Translations under genes and position numbers: made by a program
Notes under the pieces: model-generated
Seen by the model: only the letters and a program-made list of their open reading frames with translations
The model's database searches: none
Told to the model about the DNA's origin: nothing
In this document: in pieces, positions 1 to 9,725 of the stretch
Layout: every line of letters begins with the position of its first letter
Position numbering within the stretch: the first letter of the stretch is position 1
Source of the DNA: Ectopseudomonas composti
GTDB taxonomy: Bacteria > Pseudomonadota > Gammaproteobacteria > Pseudomonadales > Pseudomonadaceae
Direction of reading: 5' to 3'
Assembly (NCBI RefSeq): GCF_001567565.1
Contig: NZ_LSSW01000024.1
Location: 1-64,000 of the forward strand
DNA length: 64,000 bases

Positions 1-69
<69 letters not shown>

Positions 70-117
70 GAAACCTTGCGGTCGGCTGCAACGCCTGGGC
101 GTTGCGGCTGGAATAAG

Positions 118-193
118 TGGCGTCCCCTAGGGGACTCGAACCCCTGTTACCGCCGTGAAAGGGCGGTGTCCTAGGCCACTAGACGAAGGGGAC
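118..193 (-). tRNA. tRNA-Glu (anticodon TTC)
   Basis: A full 76-nt cloverleaf. The acceptor begins GTCCCCT and pairs with AGGGGAC before an encoded CCA, and the anticodon loop CTTTCAC gives TTC. It lies between two identical tRNA-Ala genes, with spacers of about 48 and 60 nt, so the three are probably processed from one transcript. Confidence 0.98.
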
Positions 194-253
194 GCAAGAC
201 CCTGATCGTGAACCGACTCGCATCGATTCTGGCACTCCCTAAGGAGCCGAGAT

Positions 254-329
<76 letters not shown>

Positions 330-347
330 ATCTCGAGGACGGGGCGC

Positions 348-376
348 ATGTTAAGAGCGCCCCGATTGCCTGTCAA
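348..376 (-). promoter_or_regulatory. sigma70 promoter of the tRNA operon
   Basis: On the minus strand a perfect -35 (TTGACA, 371-376) is followed after exactly 17 bp by -10 TAACAT (348-353). A GC-rich discriminator (GCGCCCC) comes directly after it. Strong -35/-10 plus a GC-rich discriminator is the known hallmark of stringently controlled stable-RNA promoters. It points at the tRNA-Ala starting at 329. Confidence 0.8.
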
Positions 377-510
377 CAACATTTTTCCTGCCGGCCCAAA
401 GTTTTTGCCACTAGAACAATTACTTAGAGCCCGCGGAGGGTAAAAGTTGACTGTGGAAGGGGCTTGCGACCCTGGCATCCTGCTTCGTTCTACCTCCTGC
501 ATCCATGCAG

Positions 511-559
511 TCGTAGCCGCGACAACACCAGCCGCCGCGGCTAAAGCCTCTGCTACAGG
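511..559. repeat. REP-like element downstream of gltX
   Basis: Contains GTAGCCGCGAC and GCGGCTAAAGC followed by GCTACAGG, the degenerate arms of the Pseudomonas REP type built around GGCTTTAGCCGC. It lies just past the gltX stop codon. Related elements occur at 9357, 43822 and 46144. Confidence 0.5.
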
Positions 560-572
560 TTCACGCCTCAGC

Positions 573-2054
573 TCAGTTGATGGCCGCCAGCAGCTTCTCC
601 CACTCCTTGGCCTCTTTCTTCGAGGTACCGCCGAGCAGCTCCAGCGCCTGGCGCAGACGGAAACGAGTCAGATCCGGGCCGAGGATTTCCATGGCGTCGA
701 GTACCGACACCGAGCTGGCCTGACCGGTGATCGCGGCGAACATCAGCGGCATGGCATCACGCAGCTTCAGCTCCAGATGCTCGACCACGGCCTGGATGCA
801 GCCGGTGATGCGCTCCTTTTCCCACTGGCGCAGCGACTCGAGCTTCCACAGGATCAGTTGCATCAGCTGGCGCACCTGATCGGCCGAGAGCTTCTTGTGC
901 TCGAACAGCTTGGCATCCAGGTTCAGACCACCAGAAAAGAAGAAACCGGCCAACGGTGCGATCTGGCTGAAGGTTTCCACCCTGCCCTGCACGTGCGGCG
1001 CGATCTTCATCAGGTAGTCAGGATTCAACGCCCACTTCTGCACTTCAGCGGCAAAGGTTTCCACCGGCAGCTCGCGCAGCCACTGACCGTTGAGCCAGGA
1101 CAGCTTCTCCAGATCGAAGATCGGTCCGCCCAGCGACACACGGTTGATGTCGAAGTGCTCGATCATCTCAGCCAGGGAGAACTTCTCGCGCTCGTCCGGC
1201 ATCGACCAGCCCATGCGCCCCAGGTAGTTGAGCATGGCCTGCGGCAGATAGCCCATGCGCTCGTAGAAGGTGATGCTGGTGGGGTTCTTGCGCTTGGACA
1301 GCTTGCTCTTGTCCGGATTGCGCAGCAGCGGCATGTAGCACAGCGCCGGCTGCTCCCAGCCGAAGTATTCGTAGAGTTTGATCAGCTTGGGCGCCGACGG
1401 CAGCCATTCCTCGCCGCGCAACACGTGGGTGATGCCCATCAGGTGGTCATCGACCACGTTGGCCAGGAAGTAGGTGGGCAGGCCGTCAGCCTTCATCAGC
1501 ACCTGCATGTCCATACGATCCCACGGGATCTCGACATCGCCACGCAGCATGTCCGGCACCACGCAGACGCCCTCGCTCGGCACCTTCATGCGTACCACGT
1601 GCGATTCGCCCGCAGCAATGCGACGCTGTGCCTCGGCCGGCTCCATGTGCATGCAGTGACCGTCGTAACGCGGGGTTTCCTTGTTGGCCATCTGCTGCGC
1701 GCGCACTTCATCGAGGCGCTCGGCGGAGCAGAAGCACGGGAAGGCATGGCCCTTGGCGACCAGCTCGTCGGAGTATTTCTTGTAGATCTCGCCACGCTCG
1801 CTCTGCCGATACGGGCCGTGCGGGCCACCGACGTCCGGGCCCTCGTCCCACTCGATGCCCAGCCAGCGCAGGGCATCGAAGATCTGCTGCTCTGATTCGC
1901 GGGTCGAACGCAACTGGTCGGTGTCTTCGATGCGCAGGATGAACTGGCCACCGTGCTGGCGAGCGAAGCACAGGTTGAACAGTGCAATGTAGGCGGTGCC
2001 AACATGAGGGTCGCCGGTTGGCGATGGCGCGATACGGGTACGGACGGTGGTCAT
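573..2054 (-). CDS. gltX: Glutamyl-tRNA synthetase
   Basis: Class I aminoacyl-tRNA synthetase charging tRNA-Glu in the cytoplasm. The 493-aa length is typical for Pseudomonas. The N-terminal catalytic core has the HIGH-type signature [12 protein letters not shown] (residues 9-20; HVGT at 17-20) and RIEDTD (41-46). A CxC pair lies at 107-109 in the zinc-binding region of bacterial GluRS. The KMSKS-type loop is KLSKR at 251-255. The C-terminal third is the anticodon-binding helical domain. The gene sits next to a tRNA-Glu gene on the same strand, an arrangement common in pseudomonads. The ATG start precedes the HVGT motif at the usual distance. Confidence 0.98.
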   Translation of the reverse strand: MTTVRTRIAPSPTGDPHVGTAYIALFNLCFARQHGGQFILRIEDTDQLRSTRESEQQIFDALRWLGIEWDEGPDVGGPHGPYRQSERGEIYKKYSDELVAKGHAFPCFCSAERLDEVRAQQMANKETPRYDGHCMHMEPAEAQRRIAAGESHVVRMKVPSEGVCVVPDMLRGDVEIPWDRMDMQVLMKADGLPTYFLANVVDDHLMGITHVLRGEEWLPSAPKLIKLYEYFGWEQPALCYMPLLRNPDKSKLSKRKNPTSITFYERMGYLPQAMLNYLGRMGWSMPDEREKFSLAEMIEHFDINRVSLGGPIFDLEKLSWLNGQWLRELPVETFAAEVQKWALNPDYLMKIAPHVQGRVETFSQIAPLAGFFFSGGLNLDAKLFEHKKLSADQVRQLMQLILWKLESLRQWEKERITGCIQAVVEHLELKLRDAMPLMFAAITGQASSVSVLDAMEILGPDLTRFRLRQALELLGGTSKKEAKEWEKLLAAIN

Positions 2055-2087
2055 GAATGCTCTCGGAAGGAAGACACGAGGTTTGAA

Positions 2088-3008
2088 TCAAGCGGGCGAT
2101 GTTAGCAGGCCGGCGGCCCCTGGCTCCAGCAACCCGCCACGGGTGATGGGCAAGCTGGTGATGAGGAAGTCGAGGAAAGTCTTGACCTTCATCGCCTGGA
2201 AGCGCCGTGACGGGTAGATCGCATAGACCTCGCCCACCGGCAGTCGCGCTTCAGGCAACAGCTCGACTAGGCGCCCACTGCGCACCGCATCCTCGCTGAT
2301 CATCACCGGCAGCCCGGAAATACCCGCGCCAGCGAGGGTCGCCTCACGGGCGAAGGTGATGTTGTTGCAGGTCATCACCCGCTGACAGGGCAGATGCTCG
2401 CCCAGCAGTGGCCAGTAGCGCGGGGCATCGTGCTGCAGGAGGATCGCCCGATGCCCCTCCAGCTCGGCGACACTGCGCGGCGTGCCATGTGCGGCCAGAT
2501 AGGCAGGGCTCGCGCACAGGCGCCGGCCGCTCTCGAACAGTTTGCGCGCGATCAAGGTGGAATCCTGCGGCTGGCCGACCTGGATGGCGATGTCCACGCC
2601 CTCCTCCAACGGATCCACGGCGCGCGAGGTCAACTCGACCTCGGCATCGATCTGCGGGTACTGGCGCATGAACTCGCCCAGCACACGCCCGAGGAACAAC
2701 TGGCCGAACTCGATTGGCGAAGTGATCCGCAGCAGCCCCGAGGGCTCGCGCTGCAACTGCATCACCGCCTGCTCGGCCTCGGCGAAGTCGAGCATGATCT
2801 GCCGACAGCGCTCGTAATAGGCCTGCCCGACTTCGGTCAGGCGCAACTTGCGCGTGGTGCGATTGAGCAGGCGCACCCCAAGACGCTCCTCGAGCAGCGC
2901 GATGCGCCGGCTCACGGTCGACTTCTGCATACCAAGATGGGTCGCAGCCTGGGTGAAGCTGTGACACTCCACCACCCGGGTAAAGATCAGTGCATCATCA
3001 AGCCCCAT
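2088..3008 (-). CDS. LysR-family transcriptional regulator
   Basis: A 306-aa protein with the LysR winged helix-turn-helix at residues 1-60 (FTQAATHLGMQKSTVSRRIA) and a periplasmic-binding-protein-like effector domain from about 90 to 290. It is divergent from a membrane fusion protein/MFS efflux pair (3116-5708), and only 107 bp separate the starts. By the usual LysR logic it probably regulates that pump and itself; an inverted repeat in the shared gap (3062-3094) is a candidate site. The effector is unknown. The C-terminal tail after about residue 285 is short and not informative. Confidence 0.93.
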   Translation of the reverse strand: MGLDDALIFTRVVECHSFTQAATHLGMQKSTVSRRIALLEERLGVRLLNRTTRKLRLTEVGQAYYERCRQIMLDFAEAEQAVMQLQREPSGLLRITSPIEFGQLFLGRVLGEFMRQYPQIDAEVELTSRAVDPLEEGVDIAIQVGQPQDSTLIARKLFESGRRLCASPAYLAAHGTPRSVAELEGHRAILLQHDAPRYWPLLGEHLPCQRVMTCNNITFAREATLAGAGISGLPVMISEDAVRSGRLVELLPEARLPVGEVYAIYPSRRFQAMKVKTFLDFLITSLPITRGGLLEPGAAGLLTSPA

Positions 3009-3061
3009 TATTGTTCCTCATACGCAACAAAGCATGCCGGACCTAGAGTCTACTAGCGCAA

Positions 3062-3094
3062 AGGGAACAATGTTAAATTTACTTACATTTCCCT
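3062..3094. promoter_or_regulatory. candidate operator between LysR gene and efflux genes
   Basis: An inverted repeat AGGGAA (3062-3067) / TTCCCT (3089-3094) flanks an AT-rich core in the divergent intergenic region. A dyad in this position is what LysR regulators usually bind. The arms are only 6 bp, so this is suggestive only. Confidence 0.4.
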
Positions 3095-3115
3095 GCCGCG
3101 TCCCGAGCCTCAAGC

Positions 3116-4165
3116 ATGCCCGTCAAACTGCAACGCCGTCTTTTCGTCTTCGTGATCCTGCTGGTGCTGATCGCTGGCGCCCTGCTCGCCCACTGGCTAC
3201 TGGTCGGCCGTTACCACGAGAGCACTGACAACGCCTATGTGCAGGGCGAGATCACGCGCGTCTCCAGTCAGTTGAACGCGCGCATCGAGAAGGTGCTGGT
3301 ACGGGACAATCAGCCCGTGGAAGCCGGCCAGTTGCTGGTCGAATTGGAGAACAGCGATTTTCGCCTGGCCCGCCAGCGCGCCCTCGCCGCCCTGGAAACC
3401 CATCGGGCCGAACGCGCCCAGGCGCAAAGCAAGCTCGACCAGCAAGCCAGCCTGATTGCCGCCAGCCAGGCCGACGTCGCGGCCAGCCTGGCGACTCTTG
3501 ATCGTGCCAAGCTCGATCTCGGCCGCGCGCAGACCCTGCGCAAGCCTGGTTATGTCTCCGAAGAACGGGTCACCACACTGGCGGCCGACAACCGCGTGGC
3601 CCGCTCGCAGGTGGCCAAGGCTCAGGCCGACCTGCAAGCGCAGCGTCAACAGGTCGCCAGCCTGGACGCCGAGCTCAAGCGCCTGGACGCGTTGATTCTC
3701 TCCGCCCAGGCCGATCTGGAGCAGGCCGACCTCAACCTGTCGCGCACGCAGATCCTTGCGCCGATCAGCGGCATCGTCGGCCAGCGCTCCGCGCGTGAAG
3801 GCCAGGTGGTACAGAGCGGCGCCTATCTGTTGTCGCTGGTGCCGGACCAGGACATCTGGATCCAGGCCAACTTCAAGGAAACCCAGATCGGCCGCATGCG
3901 CCCGGGGCAGAAGGCAGAGCTGCTGTTCGACAGCTACCCGGACACGCCCATCGAAGGCCACATCGACAGCCTGTTCGCAGCCTCGGGCGCGCAATTCAGC
4001 CTGCTGCCGCCAGACAACGCCACCGGCAACTTCACCAAGGTGGTGCAACGCATCCCGGTCAAACTGACCTTCGCCGCCGACAACCCGCTGCGCGGACTGA
4101 TTCGCCCCGGCATGTCGGTAGACGTCAGCGTGGACCTGCGCAGCGACGACAGCCATGGCGGGTGA
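3116..4165 (+). CDS. HlyD/EmrA-type periplasmic adaptor of an efflux pump
   Basis: A 349-aa membrane fusion protein. A single N-terminal membrane anchor spans about residues 9-31. The split lipoyl/biotinyl-like region (TDNAYVQGEITRVSSQLNAR, about 38-57) follows, then a long Ala/Gln-rich coiled coil to about 190 that would reach towards an outer-membrane factor. A beta-barrel domain closes it. TDNAYVQG is the typical EmrA start of the mature domain. The 3' end overlaps the MFS gene by 11 bp, so the two form a translationally coupled pair. No TolC-like gene is adjacent. Substrate is unknown. Confidence 0.92.
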   Translation: MPVKLQRRLFVFVILLVLIAGALLAHWLLVGRYHESTDNAYVQGEITRVSSQLNARIEKVLVRDNQPVEAGQLLVELENSDFRLARQRALAALETHRAERAQAQSKLDQQASLIAASQADVAASLATLDRAKLDLGRAQTLRKPGYVSEERVTTLAADNRVARSQVAKAQADLQAQRQQVASLDAELKRLDALILSAQADLEQADLNLSRTQILAPISGIVGQRSAREGQVVQSGAYLLSLVPDQDIWIQANFKETQIGRMRPGQKAELLFDSYPDTPIEGHIDSLFAASGAQFSLLPPDNATGNFTKVVQRIPVKLTFAADNPLRGLIRPGMSVDVSVDLRSDDSHGG

Positions 4166-5708
4166 TGCACTGATCCGCGCGACGGCAGAGCCCAGCCGCC
4201 GCGACTGGATCGCCGTGATGAGCGCCATGCTCGGCGCCTTCATGGCGGTGCTGGACATCCAGATCACCAACTCCTCGCTCAAGGACATCCAGGGCGCGCT
4301 GTCCGCGACACTGGAGGAAGGCTCGTGGATTTCCACGTCCTATCTGGTGGCCGAGATCATCATGATCCCGCTGACCGCCTGGCTGGTGCAGCTGCTCTCG
4401 GCGCGGCGCCTGGCGGTCTGGGTGTCGGTGGGATTTCTGATCGCCTCGCTGCTGTGCTCCATGGCCTGGAGCCTGGAGAGCATGATCGTGTTTCGCGCGC
4501 TGCAGGGCTTCACCGGCGGCGCACTGATCCCACTGGCGTTCACCATGACGCTGATCAAGCTGCCCGAACATCACCGTGCCAAGGGCATGGCCCTGTTCGC
4601 CATCACGGCTACCTTCGCCCCTTCCATCGGGCCGACACTGGGCGGCTGGCTGACCGAAAACTGGGGCTGGGAATACATCTTCTACATCAACGTGCCGCCC
4701 GGCCTGATCATGATCGCCGGCCTGCTCTACGGCCTGGAGAAGAAGGCGCCGCACTGGGAACTGCTGAAGACCACCGACTACGCCGGCATCGTCACCCTGG
4801 GCCTGGGCCTGGGCTGCCTGCAGGTGTTTCTCGAAGAAGGGCATCGCAAGGACTGGCTGGAGTCGCAGCTGATCGTGGGCCTGGGCAGCGTGGCGCTGGT
4901 CAGCCTGATCCTGTTCGTCATCCTGCAGATCTCCCGCCCCAACCCACTGATCAACCTGGGCGTGCTGCGCGAGCGCAACTTCGGCCTGGCCAGCATCTCC
5001 AGCCTGGGGCTTGGCGTGGGGTTGTACGGCTCGATCTACGTGCTGCCGCTGTATCTGGCGCAGATCCAGGGCTACAACGCCATGCAGATCGGCGAAGTAA
5101 TCATGTGGATGGGCGTGCCACAGCTGTTCCTCATCCCGCTGGTGCCCAAGCTGATGAAGATCATCTCGCCGAAATGGCTGTGCGCCCTGGGTTTCGCCCT
5201 GTTCGGCGCGGCGAGTTTCTTCTCCGGCGTGCTCAACCCGGACTTCGCCGGCCCGCAGTTCAACCATATCCAGATCGTCCGTGCCCTCGGCCAACCGCTG
5301 GTGATGGTCACGGTGTCGCTGATCGCCACGGCCTACATCATGCCGCAGGATGCCGGCTCGGCCTCCAGCCTGTTCAACATCCTGCGCAACCTCGGCGGCG
5401 CCATCGGCATCGCTCTGCTGGCCACCCTGCTCGACGCTCGGGCCAAGGTCTACTTCGACTACCTGCGCGAATCCATCGTGCCGACCAACCCGCAGGTGGA
5501 AGAGCGCCTGCACCTGCTGACGCAGACGCTGGGCAGCGAACAGGCGGCCCTGGCCAAGCTCAGCCAGATCGTGCATGAACAGGCGATCATCATGGCCTAC
5601 AACGATGCCTTCCATTTCATCGGCATCGCCCTGGCGGTGAGCATGCTGGCGATTCTGCTGACGCGAAAGCTGCCGCAGAACATGGCAGGCGGCAGTGCGG
5701 CGCATTGA
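4155..5708 (+). CDS. MFS transporter, DHA2 (EmrB/QacA) family
   Basis: A 517-aa, very hydrophobic protein with the 14-helix DHA2 pattern. The first helix carries the family signature AFMAVLDIQITNSSLKDIQG (about 20-39), and the segment PTLGGWLTENWGWEYIFYIN (about 157-176) is the conserved motif C/loop region of drug:H+ antiporters. It starts inside the end of the adaptor gene. With that adaptor it should form an EmrAB-type pump exporting small hydrophobic compounds. Control by the divergent LysR protein is inferred from position. Confidence 0.92.
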   Translation: MAGDALIRATAEPSRRDWIAVMSAMLGAFMAVLDIQITNSSLKDIQGALSATLEEGSWISTSYLVAEIIMIPLTAWLVQLLSARRLAVWVSVGFLIASLLCSMAWSLESMIVFRALQGFTGGALIPLAFTMTLIKLPEHHRAKGMALFAITATFAPSIGPTLGGWLTENWGWEYIFYINVPPGLIMIAGLLYGLEKKAPHWELLKTTDYAGIVTLGLGLGCLQVFLEEGHRKDWLESQLIVGLGSVALVSLILFVILQISRPNPLINLGVLRERNFGLASISSLGLGVGLYGSIYVLPLYLAQIQGYNAMQIGEVIMWMGVPQLFLIPLVPKLMKIISPKWLCALGFALFGAASFFSGVLNPDFAGPQFNHIQIVRALGQPLVMVTVSLIATAYIMPQDAGSASSLFNILRNLGGAIGIALLATLLDARAKVYFDYLRESIVPTNPQVEERLHLLTQTLGSEQAALAKLSQIVHEQAIIMAYNDAFHFIGIALAVSMLAILLTRKLPQNMAGGSAAH

Positions 5709-5720
5709 GGCGCCTACCAC

Positions 5721-5787
5721 GTAGGGTGGATGCCGCCTTTTGCATCCACCACGGGGCGGTGGATCGATGAAGCGTGATCCACCCTAC
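5721..5787. repeat. dispersed inverted repeat, GTAGGGTGGAT type
   Basis: GTAGGGTGGAT at 5721-5731 is the exact inverse of ATCCACCCTAC at 5777-5787. Further complementary GGATGC/GCATCC pairs lie inside, so the whole folds into a long hairpin. It lies between the convergent MFS and uvrB genes. Confidence 0.75.
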
Positions 5788-5802
5788 GCGACACGCAGAG
5801 GC

Positions 5803-5823
5803 GTAGCCCGGATGCAATCCGGG
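5803..5823. repeat. short hairpin repeat, GTAGCCCGGATGCAATCCGGG type
   Basis: CCCGGAT-GCA-ATCCGGG (5807-5823) preceded by GTAG. The same unit recurs at 51778-51830 (two copies, opposite orientation) and, degenerate, at 55337. It sits between convergent gene ends and may stabilise or end both transcripts. Confidence 0.75.
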
Positions 5824-5838
5824 GGCGACCGCCCGAGA

Positions 5839-7854
5839 TCAGACTTGCAGCAACCGATCCCGCAGCTTCTGAATCTCGTCACGCAACTGCGCTGCGGCTT
5901 CGAACTCCAGATCGCGCGCCAGGGCATACATCTTCTCCTCCAACTGACGAATGCGCTTGGTGATCTCGCTGGGCGAGCGCAGCTCGTTCTCGTAACGGGC
6001 GCTCTCCTCCGCCGCCTTGGCCATGCCCTTGCGCTTGTTGCTGCGCGCGCCCGGCACGACGGCCCCCTCGAGAATGTCCTTGACGTCCTTCTGCACGCCC
6101 TTGGGCACGATGCCATTGGCCTCGTTGAAGGCGATCTGCTTGGCGCGGCGGCGTTCGGTCTCGCCGATGGCACGCTGCATCGAGCCGGTCATGTTGTCGG
6201 CGTAGAGGATCGCCCTGCCGTTTAGGTTGCGCGCCGCGCGGCCGATGGTCTGGATCAGCGAGCGCTCGCTGCGCAGGAAGCCCTCCTTGTCCGCATCGAG
6301 GATCGCCACCAGCGACACCTCGGGCATGTCCAGGCCCTCGCGCAACAGGTTGATGCCCACCAGCACGTCAAACGCGCCCAGGCGCAGATCGCGAATGATC
6401 TCCACCCGCTCCACGGTGTCGATGTCCGAGTGCAGATAGCGCACCTTGACGTCGTGATCGCCCAGATAATCGGTCAAATCTTCGGCCATGCGCTTGGTCA
6501 GGGTGGTGACCAACACGCGATCCCCCGACGCCACCCGCAAGCGGATCTCCGAAAGCAAATCATCGACCTGAGTGCGCGCCGGGCGCACCTCGATCTGCGG
6601 GTCGACCAGGCCGGTCGGTCGCACCAACTGCTCCACCACGCGCCCGGCATGCTCGGCCTCGTAGGGCCCAGGCGTGGCAGAAACGAAAATGGTCTGCGGG
6701 CTGGCCGCCTCCCACTCCTCGAAGCGCATCGGCCGGTTATCCAGCGCCGACGGCAGGCGGAAGCCGTATTCCACCAGGGTCTCCTTGCGCGAGCGGTCGC
6801 CCTTGTACATCGCGCCAACCTGCGGCACCGAGACGTGGGATTCGTCGATCACCAGCAGCGCCTCGTCCGGCAGGTAGTCGTACAGAGTGGGCGGCGGCGC
6901 GCCAGATGGGCGGCCCGAGAGGTAGCGCGAGTAGTTCTCGATGCCGTTGCAGTAGCCGAGTTCGAGGATCATCTCCAGATCGAAGCGCGTGCGCTGTTCC
7001 AGGCGCTGCGCCTCCACCAGTTTGTTCGCTCCGCGCAGGTACTCCAGACGCTGCTGCAGCTCGACCTTAATGTGCTCCACCGCCTCCAGCAGGGTTTCGC
7101 GCGGCGTGACGTAGTGACTCTTGGGATAGAAGGTGAAGCGCGGCAGTTTCTGGATCACCTCGCCGGTCAGCGGATCGAAGGCGCTGATGCTCTCCACCTC
7201 GTCATCGAACAGCTCGACGCGAATGGCCTCGAGATCCGATTCCGCCGGAAAAACGTCGATCACATCACCACGCACACGGAAGGTGGCGCGGGCAAAATCC
7301 ATGTCATTGCGCGTGTACTGCAACTCGGCCAGGCGGCGCAGCAAGGCGCGCTGATCCATCTTGTCGCCGCGGTCGAGGTGCAGCACCATTTTCAGGTACT
7401 CCTCGGGGCTGCCCAAACCGTAGATCGACGACACGGTGCAGACCACGATGACGTCCTTGCGCTCGATCAGCGCCTTGGTCGCCGACAGACGCATCTGCTC
7501 GATATGATCATTGATCGACGCGTCCTTCTCGATGAAGGTATCCGACGACGGCACGTAGGCTTCCGGCTGGTAGTAGTCGTAGTAGGAGACGAAATACTCC
7601 ACCGCGTTGTTCGGGAAGAATGCCTTGAACTCGCCGTAGAGCTGCGCGGCCAAGGTCTTGTTCGGCGCCAGCACCAGGGTCGGGCGCTGCACCTGGGCAA
7701 TCACGTTGGCGATGGAAAAGGTCTTGCCCGAGCCGGTTACACCCAGCAGGGTCTGGTGCGACAGACCGGCCTCCAGCCCCTCGACCATCTGCCTGATTGC
7801 CTCGGGCTGATCGCCGGCAGGTTTGAAGCGGGTCACCAACTGAAACTCGGACAT
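5839..7854 (-). CDS. uvrB: Excinuclease ABC subunit B
   Basis: The DNA-damage-verifying helicase-like subunit of nucleotide excision repair, acting with UvrA and UvrC. Walker A is GVTGSGKT (38-45); the beta-hairpin region has [20 protein letters not shown]; Walker B is [11 protein letters not shown]. The Ser/Thr-Ala-Thr motif III and helicase domain 2 follow, and the C-terminal UVR domain ([20 protein letters not shown]) binds UvrC. I place the start at the internal ATG (protein begins [11 protein letters not shown], 671 aa), the normal family start, rather than 18 codons upstream. No clear SOS box was seen upstream. Confidence 0.97.
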   Translation of the reverse strand: MSEFQLVTRFKPAGDQPEAIRQMVEGLEAGLSHQTLLGVTGSGKTFSIANVIAQVQRPTLVLAPNKTLAAQLYGEFKAFFPNNAVEYFVSYYDYYQPEAYVPSSDTFIEKDASINDHIEQMRLSATKALIERKDVIVVCTVSSIYGLGSPEEYLKMVLHLDRGDKMDQRALLRRLAELQYTRNDMDFARATFRVRGDVIDVFPAESDLEAIRVELFDDEVESISAFDPLTGEVIQKLPRFTFYPKSHYVTPRETLLEAVEHIKVELQQRLEYLRGANKLVEAQRLEQRTRFDLEMILELGYCNGIENYSRYLSGRPSGAPPPTLYDYLPDEALLVIDESHVSVPQVGAMYKGDRSRKETLVEYGFRLPSALDNRPMRFEEWEAASPQTIFVSATPGPYEAEHAGRVVEQLVRPTGLVDPQIEVRPARTQVDDLLSEIRLRVASGDRVLVTTLTKRMAEDLTDYLGDHDVKVRYLHSDIDTVERVEIIRDLRLGAFDVLVGINLLREGLDMPEVSLVAILDADKEGFLRSERSLIQTIGRAARNLNGRAILYADNMTGSMQRAIGETERRRAKQIAFNEANGIVPKGVQKDVKDILEGAVVPGARSNKRKGMAKAAEESARYENELRSPSEITKRIRQLEEKMYALARDLEFEAAAQLRDEIQKLRDRLLQV

Positions 7855-8011
7855 GCACACCTCGACGAATGACTGTGACGCATCCGCTCGGACTGCGTCA
7901 AAAGCCATGAATTGCGGGGCGATCCAGCGATAAGTCCAAGTAGAGTCGAATTACCTGGCAAAAGGCCTTAATTCAGGGCTTTGCGCTGTCGCCCCCTGGA
8001 TTCAGGGTCGT

Positions 8012-8017
8012 TATACT
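8012..8017 (+). promoter_or_regulatory. possible -10 element for the aminotransferase gene
   Basis: TATACT in the divergent uvrB/aminotransferase gap, about 80 bp before the ATG. No good -35 lies at 16-18 bp, so the call is weak. Confidence 0.3.
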
Positions 8018-8098
8018 AACGCCCCGATTACGCGCCCCCTAGCGCTTTTGTCGGGGACGCCTGGCCACCCACCCCTCACTCGAGTTGCCACACCCATC

Positions 8099-9295
8099 AT
8101 GAGTCTCTTCTCTGCCGTCGAAATGGCTCCGCGCGATCCCATCCTGGGCCTCAACGAAGCATTCAACGCGGACACCCGCACTACCAAGGTCAACCTTGGC
8201 GTGGGCGTCTACTACAACGAGGAGGGGCGAATTCCGCTGCTGCGCGCCGTCGCAGAAGCCGAAAAAGCGCGCATCGAGGCCCACGCACCGCGTGGTTACC
8301 TGCCGATCGAAGGCATCGCCGCCTACGACAAGGCCGTGCAGGAACTGCTGTTCGGCAAGGGCGCAGCCCTGATCGAAACCGGTCGCGTGATCACCACCCA
8401 GGCCCTGGGCGGCACCGGCGCACTGAAAATCGGCGCCGACTACCTCAAGCGCCTGCTGCCAGACGCCACAGTGGCCATCAGCGATCCGAGCTGGGAAAAC
8501 CACCGCGCCCTGTTCGAGTCCGCCGGCTTCCCGGTGCAGAACTACCGCTACTACGACCCGTTCAGCAACGGCGTGAACCGCGGCGGCATGCTCGAAGACC
8601 TGCGTAACCTGCCAGCACGCTCCATCGTCGTACTGCACGCCTGCTGCCACAACCCGACCGGCGTCGACCTGCAGCTGGAAGACTGGAAAGCCGTGCTGGA
8701 AGTCCTGCGCGAGCGCGAGCATGTGCCCTTCCTCGACATCGCCTATCAGGGCTTCGGTGACGGCATCGACCAGGACGCCGAAGCCGTGCGCCTGTTCGCC
8801 GAGTCGGGCCTGGAGTTCTTTGTCTCCAGCTCCTTCTCCAAGTCGTTCTCGCTGTATGGCGAGCGCGTCGGCGCCCTGTCGCTGGTCACCGCCAGCCGCG
8901 AAGAATCGACCCGCGTGCTGTCGCAGCTCAAGCGCGTGATTCGCACCAACTACTCCAACCCGCCGACCCATGGCGCCACCGTGGTCGCCAACGTACTGAA
9001 CAGCCCCGAACTGCGCGCCATGTGGGAAGCCGAGCTGGGCGAAATGCGCGACCGCATTCGCAGCATGCGCCTGGCCATGGTCGAGCAACTCGCCGCACTG
9101 GGCGCCAAACGCGACTTCGGCTTCGTCGCGCAGCAGCGCGGCATGTTCTCGTACTCCGGCCTCACCGTGGAGCAAGTCGAGCGCCTCAAGGAAGAGTTCG
9201 GCATCTACGCCGTCGGCACTGGCCGTATCTGCGTCGCCGCGCTGAACCAAGGCAACCTGGACAGCGTCACCCGCGCGATCCATGCCGTGCTGTAA
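8099..9295 (+). CDS. Aromatic/aspartate-type amino acid aminotransferase (TyrB/AspC family)
   Basis: A fold-type I, PLP-dependent aminotransferase of subfamily I-alpha, 398 aa from the start MSLFSAVEMAPRDPI, which is the usual start of AspC/TyrB proteins. The Schiff-base lysine is K248 in SSSFSKSFSLYGERVG; CHNPTGVD (183-190) holds the substrate carboxylate/PLP contacts. It probably transfers amino groups between glutamate and phenylpyruvate/4-hydroxyphenylpyruvate or oxaloacetate. Substrate preference (tyrosine versus aspartate) cannot be settled from motifs. It is divergent from uvrB and is followed by a strong terminator at 9311. Confidence 0.92.
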   Translation: MSLFSAVEMAPRDPILGLNEAFNADTRTTKVNLGVGVYYNEEGRIPLLRAVAEAEKARIEAHAPRGYLPIEGIAAYDKAVQELLFGKGAALIETGRVITTQALGGTGALKIGADYLKRLLPDATVAISDPSWENHRALFESAGFPVQNYRYYDPFSNGVNRGGMLEDLRNLPARSIVVLHACCHNPTGVDLQLEDWKAVLEVLREREHVPFLDIAYQGFGDGIDQDAEAVRLFAESGLEFFVSSSFSKSFSLYGERVGALSLVTASREESTRVLSQLKRVIRTNYSNPPTHGATVVANVLNSPELRAMWEAELGEMRDRIRSMRLAMVEQLAALGAKRDFGFVAQQRGMFSYSGLTVEQVERLKEEFGIYAVGTGRICVAALNQGNLDSVTRAIHAVL

Positions 9296-9310
9296 GCCCT
9301 GGCAATGAAT

Positions 9311-9340
9311 AAAAACGCCGGCCCATAAGCCGGCGTTTTT
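9311..9340 (+). terminator. rho-independent terminator after the aminotransferase
   Basis: AAAAACGCCGGC, a 6-nt loop, then GCCGGCGTTTTT, 16 bp after the stop codon. It is A/T-flanked on both sides and could work in both directions. Confidence 0.92.
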
Positions 9341-9356
9341 ATTTGTATCGAACAAC

Positions 9357-9430
9357 TGTAGGAGTGGCTGGGCGACATTCCGTTTCAGCCGCGATCCACC
9401 AACACTGTCGCGGCTAAAGCCCCTCCCACG
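9357..9430. repeat. REP-type element
   Basis: TGTAGGAGTGGC at the left and GCGGCTAAAGCCCCTCCCAC at the right can pair. The inner CAGCCGCGA / TCGCGGCTA also pair. Same family as 46144-46204. It fills the space between the aminotransferase terminator and the tRNA-Asn promoter. Confidence 0.65.
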
Positions 9431-9483
9431 ATAGCGACGCAGAACCAACCGTATCCACACTATGCAGAAGCCGCCACAAAGTG

Positions 9484-9511
9484 TTGACTTCTCTTTTTTA
9501 ATCAGTAACAT
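9484..9511 (+). promoter_or_regulatory. promoter of tRNA-Asn
   Basis: -35 TTGACT (9484-9489), 16 bp spacer, -10 TAACAT (9506-9511), then a GC-rich stretch ACGCGCCG. The -10 is the same as in the tRNA operon promoter at 348-376. It sits 12 bp before the mature tRNA. Confidence 0.75.
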
Positions 9512-9523
9512 ACGCGCCGTTGT

Positions 9524-9599
9524 TCCGCGATAGCTCAGTCGGTAGAGCAAATGACTGTTAATCATTGGGTCCCTGGTTCGAGTCCAGGTCGCGGAGCCA
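9524..9599 (+). tRNA. tRNA-Asn (anticodon GTT)
   Basis: A complete 76-nt cloverleaf with acceptor TCCGCGA / TCGCGGA, anticodon loop CTGTTAA (GTT) and encoded GCCA. It is followed by a terminator. Its last 17 T-arm/acceptor bases recur 148 bp downstream (9726-9742). Confidence 0.98.
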
Positions 9600-9607
9600 A
9601 ATTCAAG

Positions 9608-9633
9608 AACCCAGCCTAACTGCTGGGTTTTTT
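9608..9633 (+). terminator. terminator of tRNA-Asn
   Basis: AACCCAGC, a 6-nt loop, GCTGGGTT, then a T run. It begins 9 nt after the tRNA. Confidence 0.9.
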
Positions 9634-9725
9634 ATTGCCTGCGGACTCTCACCAGGGACTGTGTCCCAGGTTATTCGCTCCGCTCACCCCTTCGGGGCCG
9701 CACTGAAGCGCGTTCAGCTACGCTG

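Noticed and set aside
447..1895. Long plus-strand open frame over gltX
   Set aside because: It is the antisense of gltX, caused by high GC at third positions; gltX has all synthetase motifs.
4125..5720. Long minus-strand open frame over the MFS gene
   Set aside because: His/Gln-rich shadow product; the plus strand encodes a clear DHA2 transporter.
7855..8098. LexA (SOS) box before uvrB
   Set aside because: No CTG-N10-CAG with the proper AT core was seen in the uvrB upstream region.
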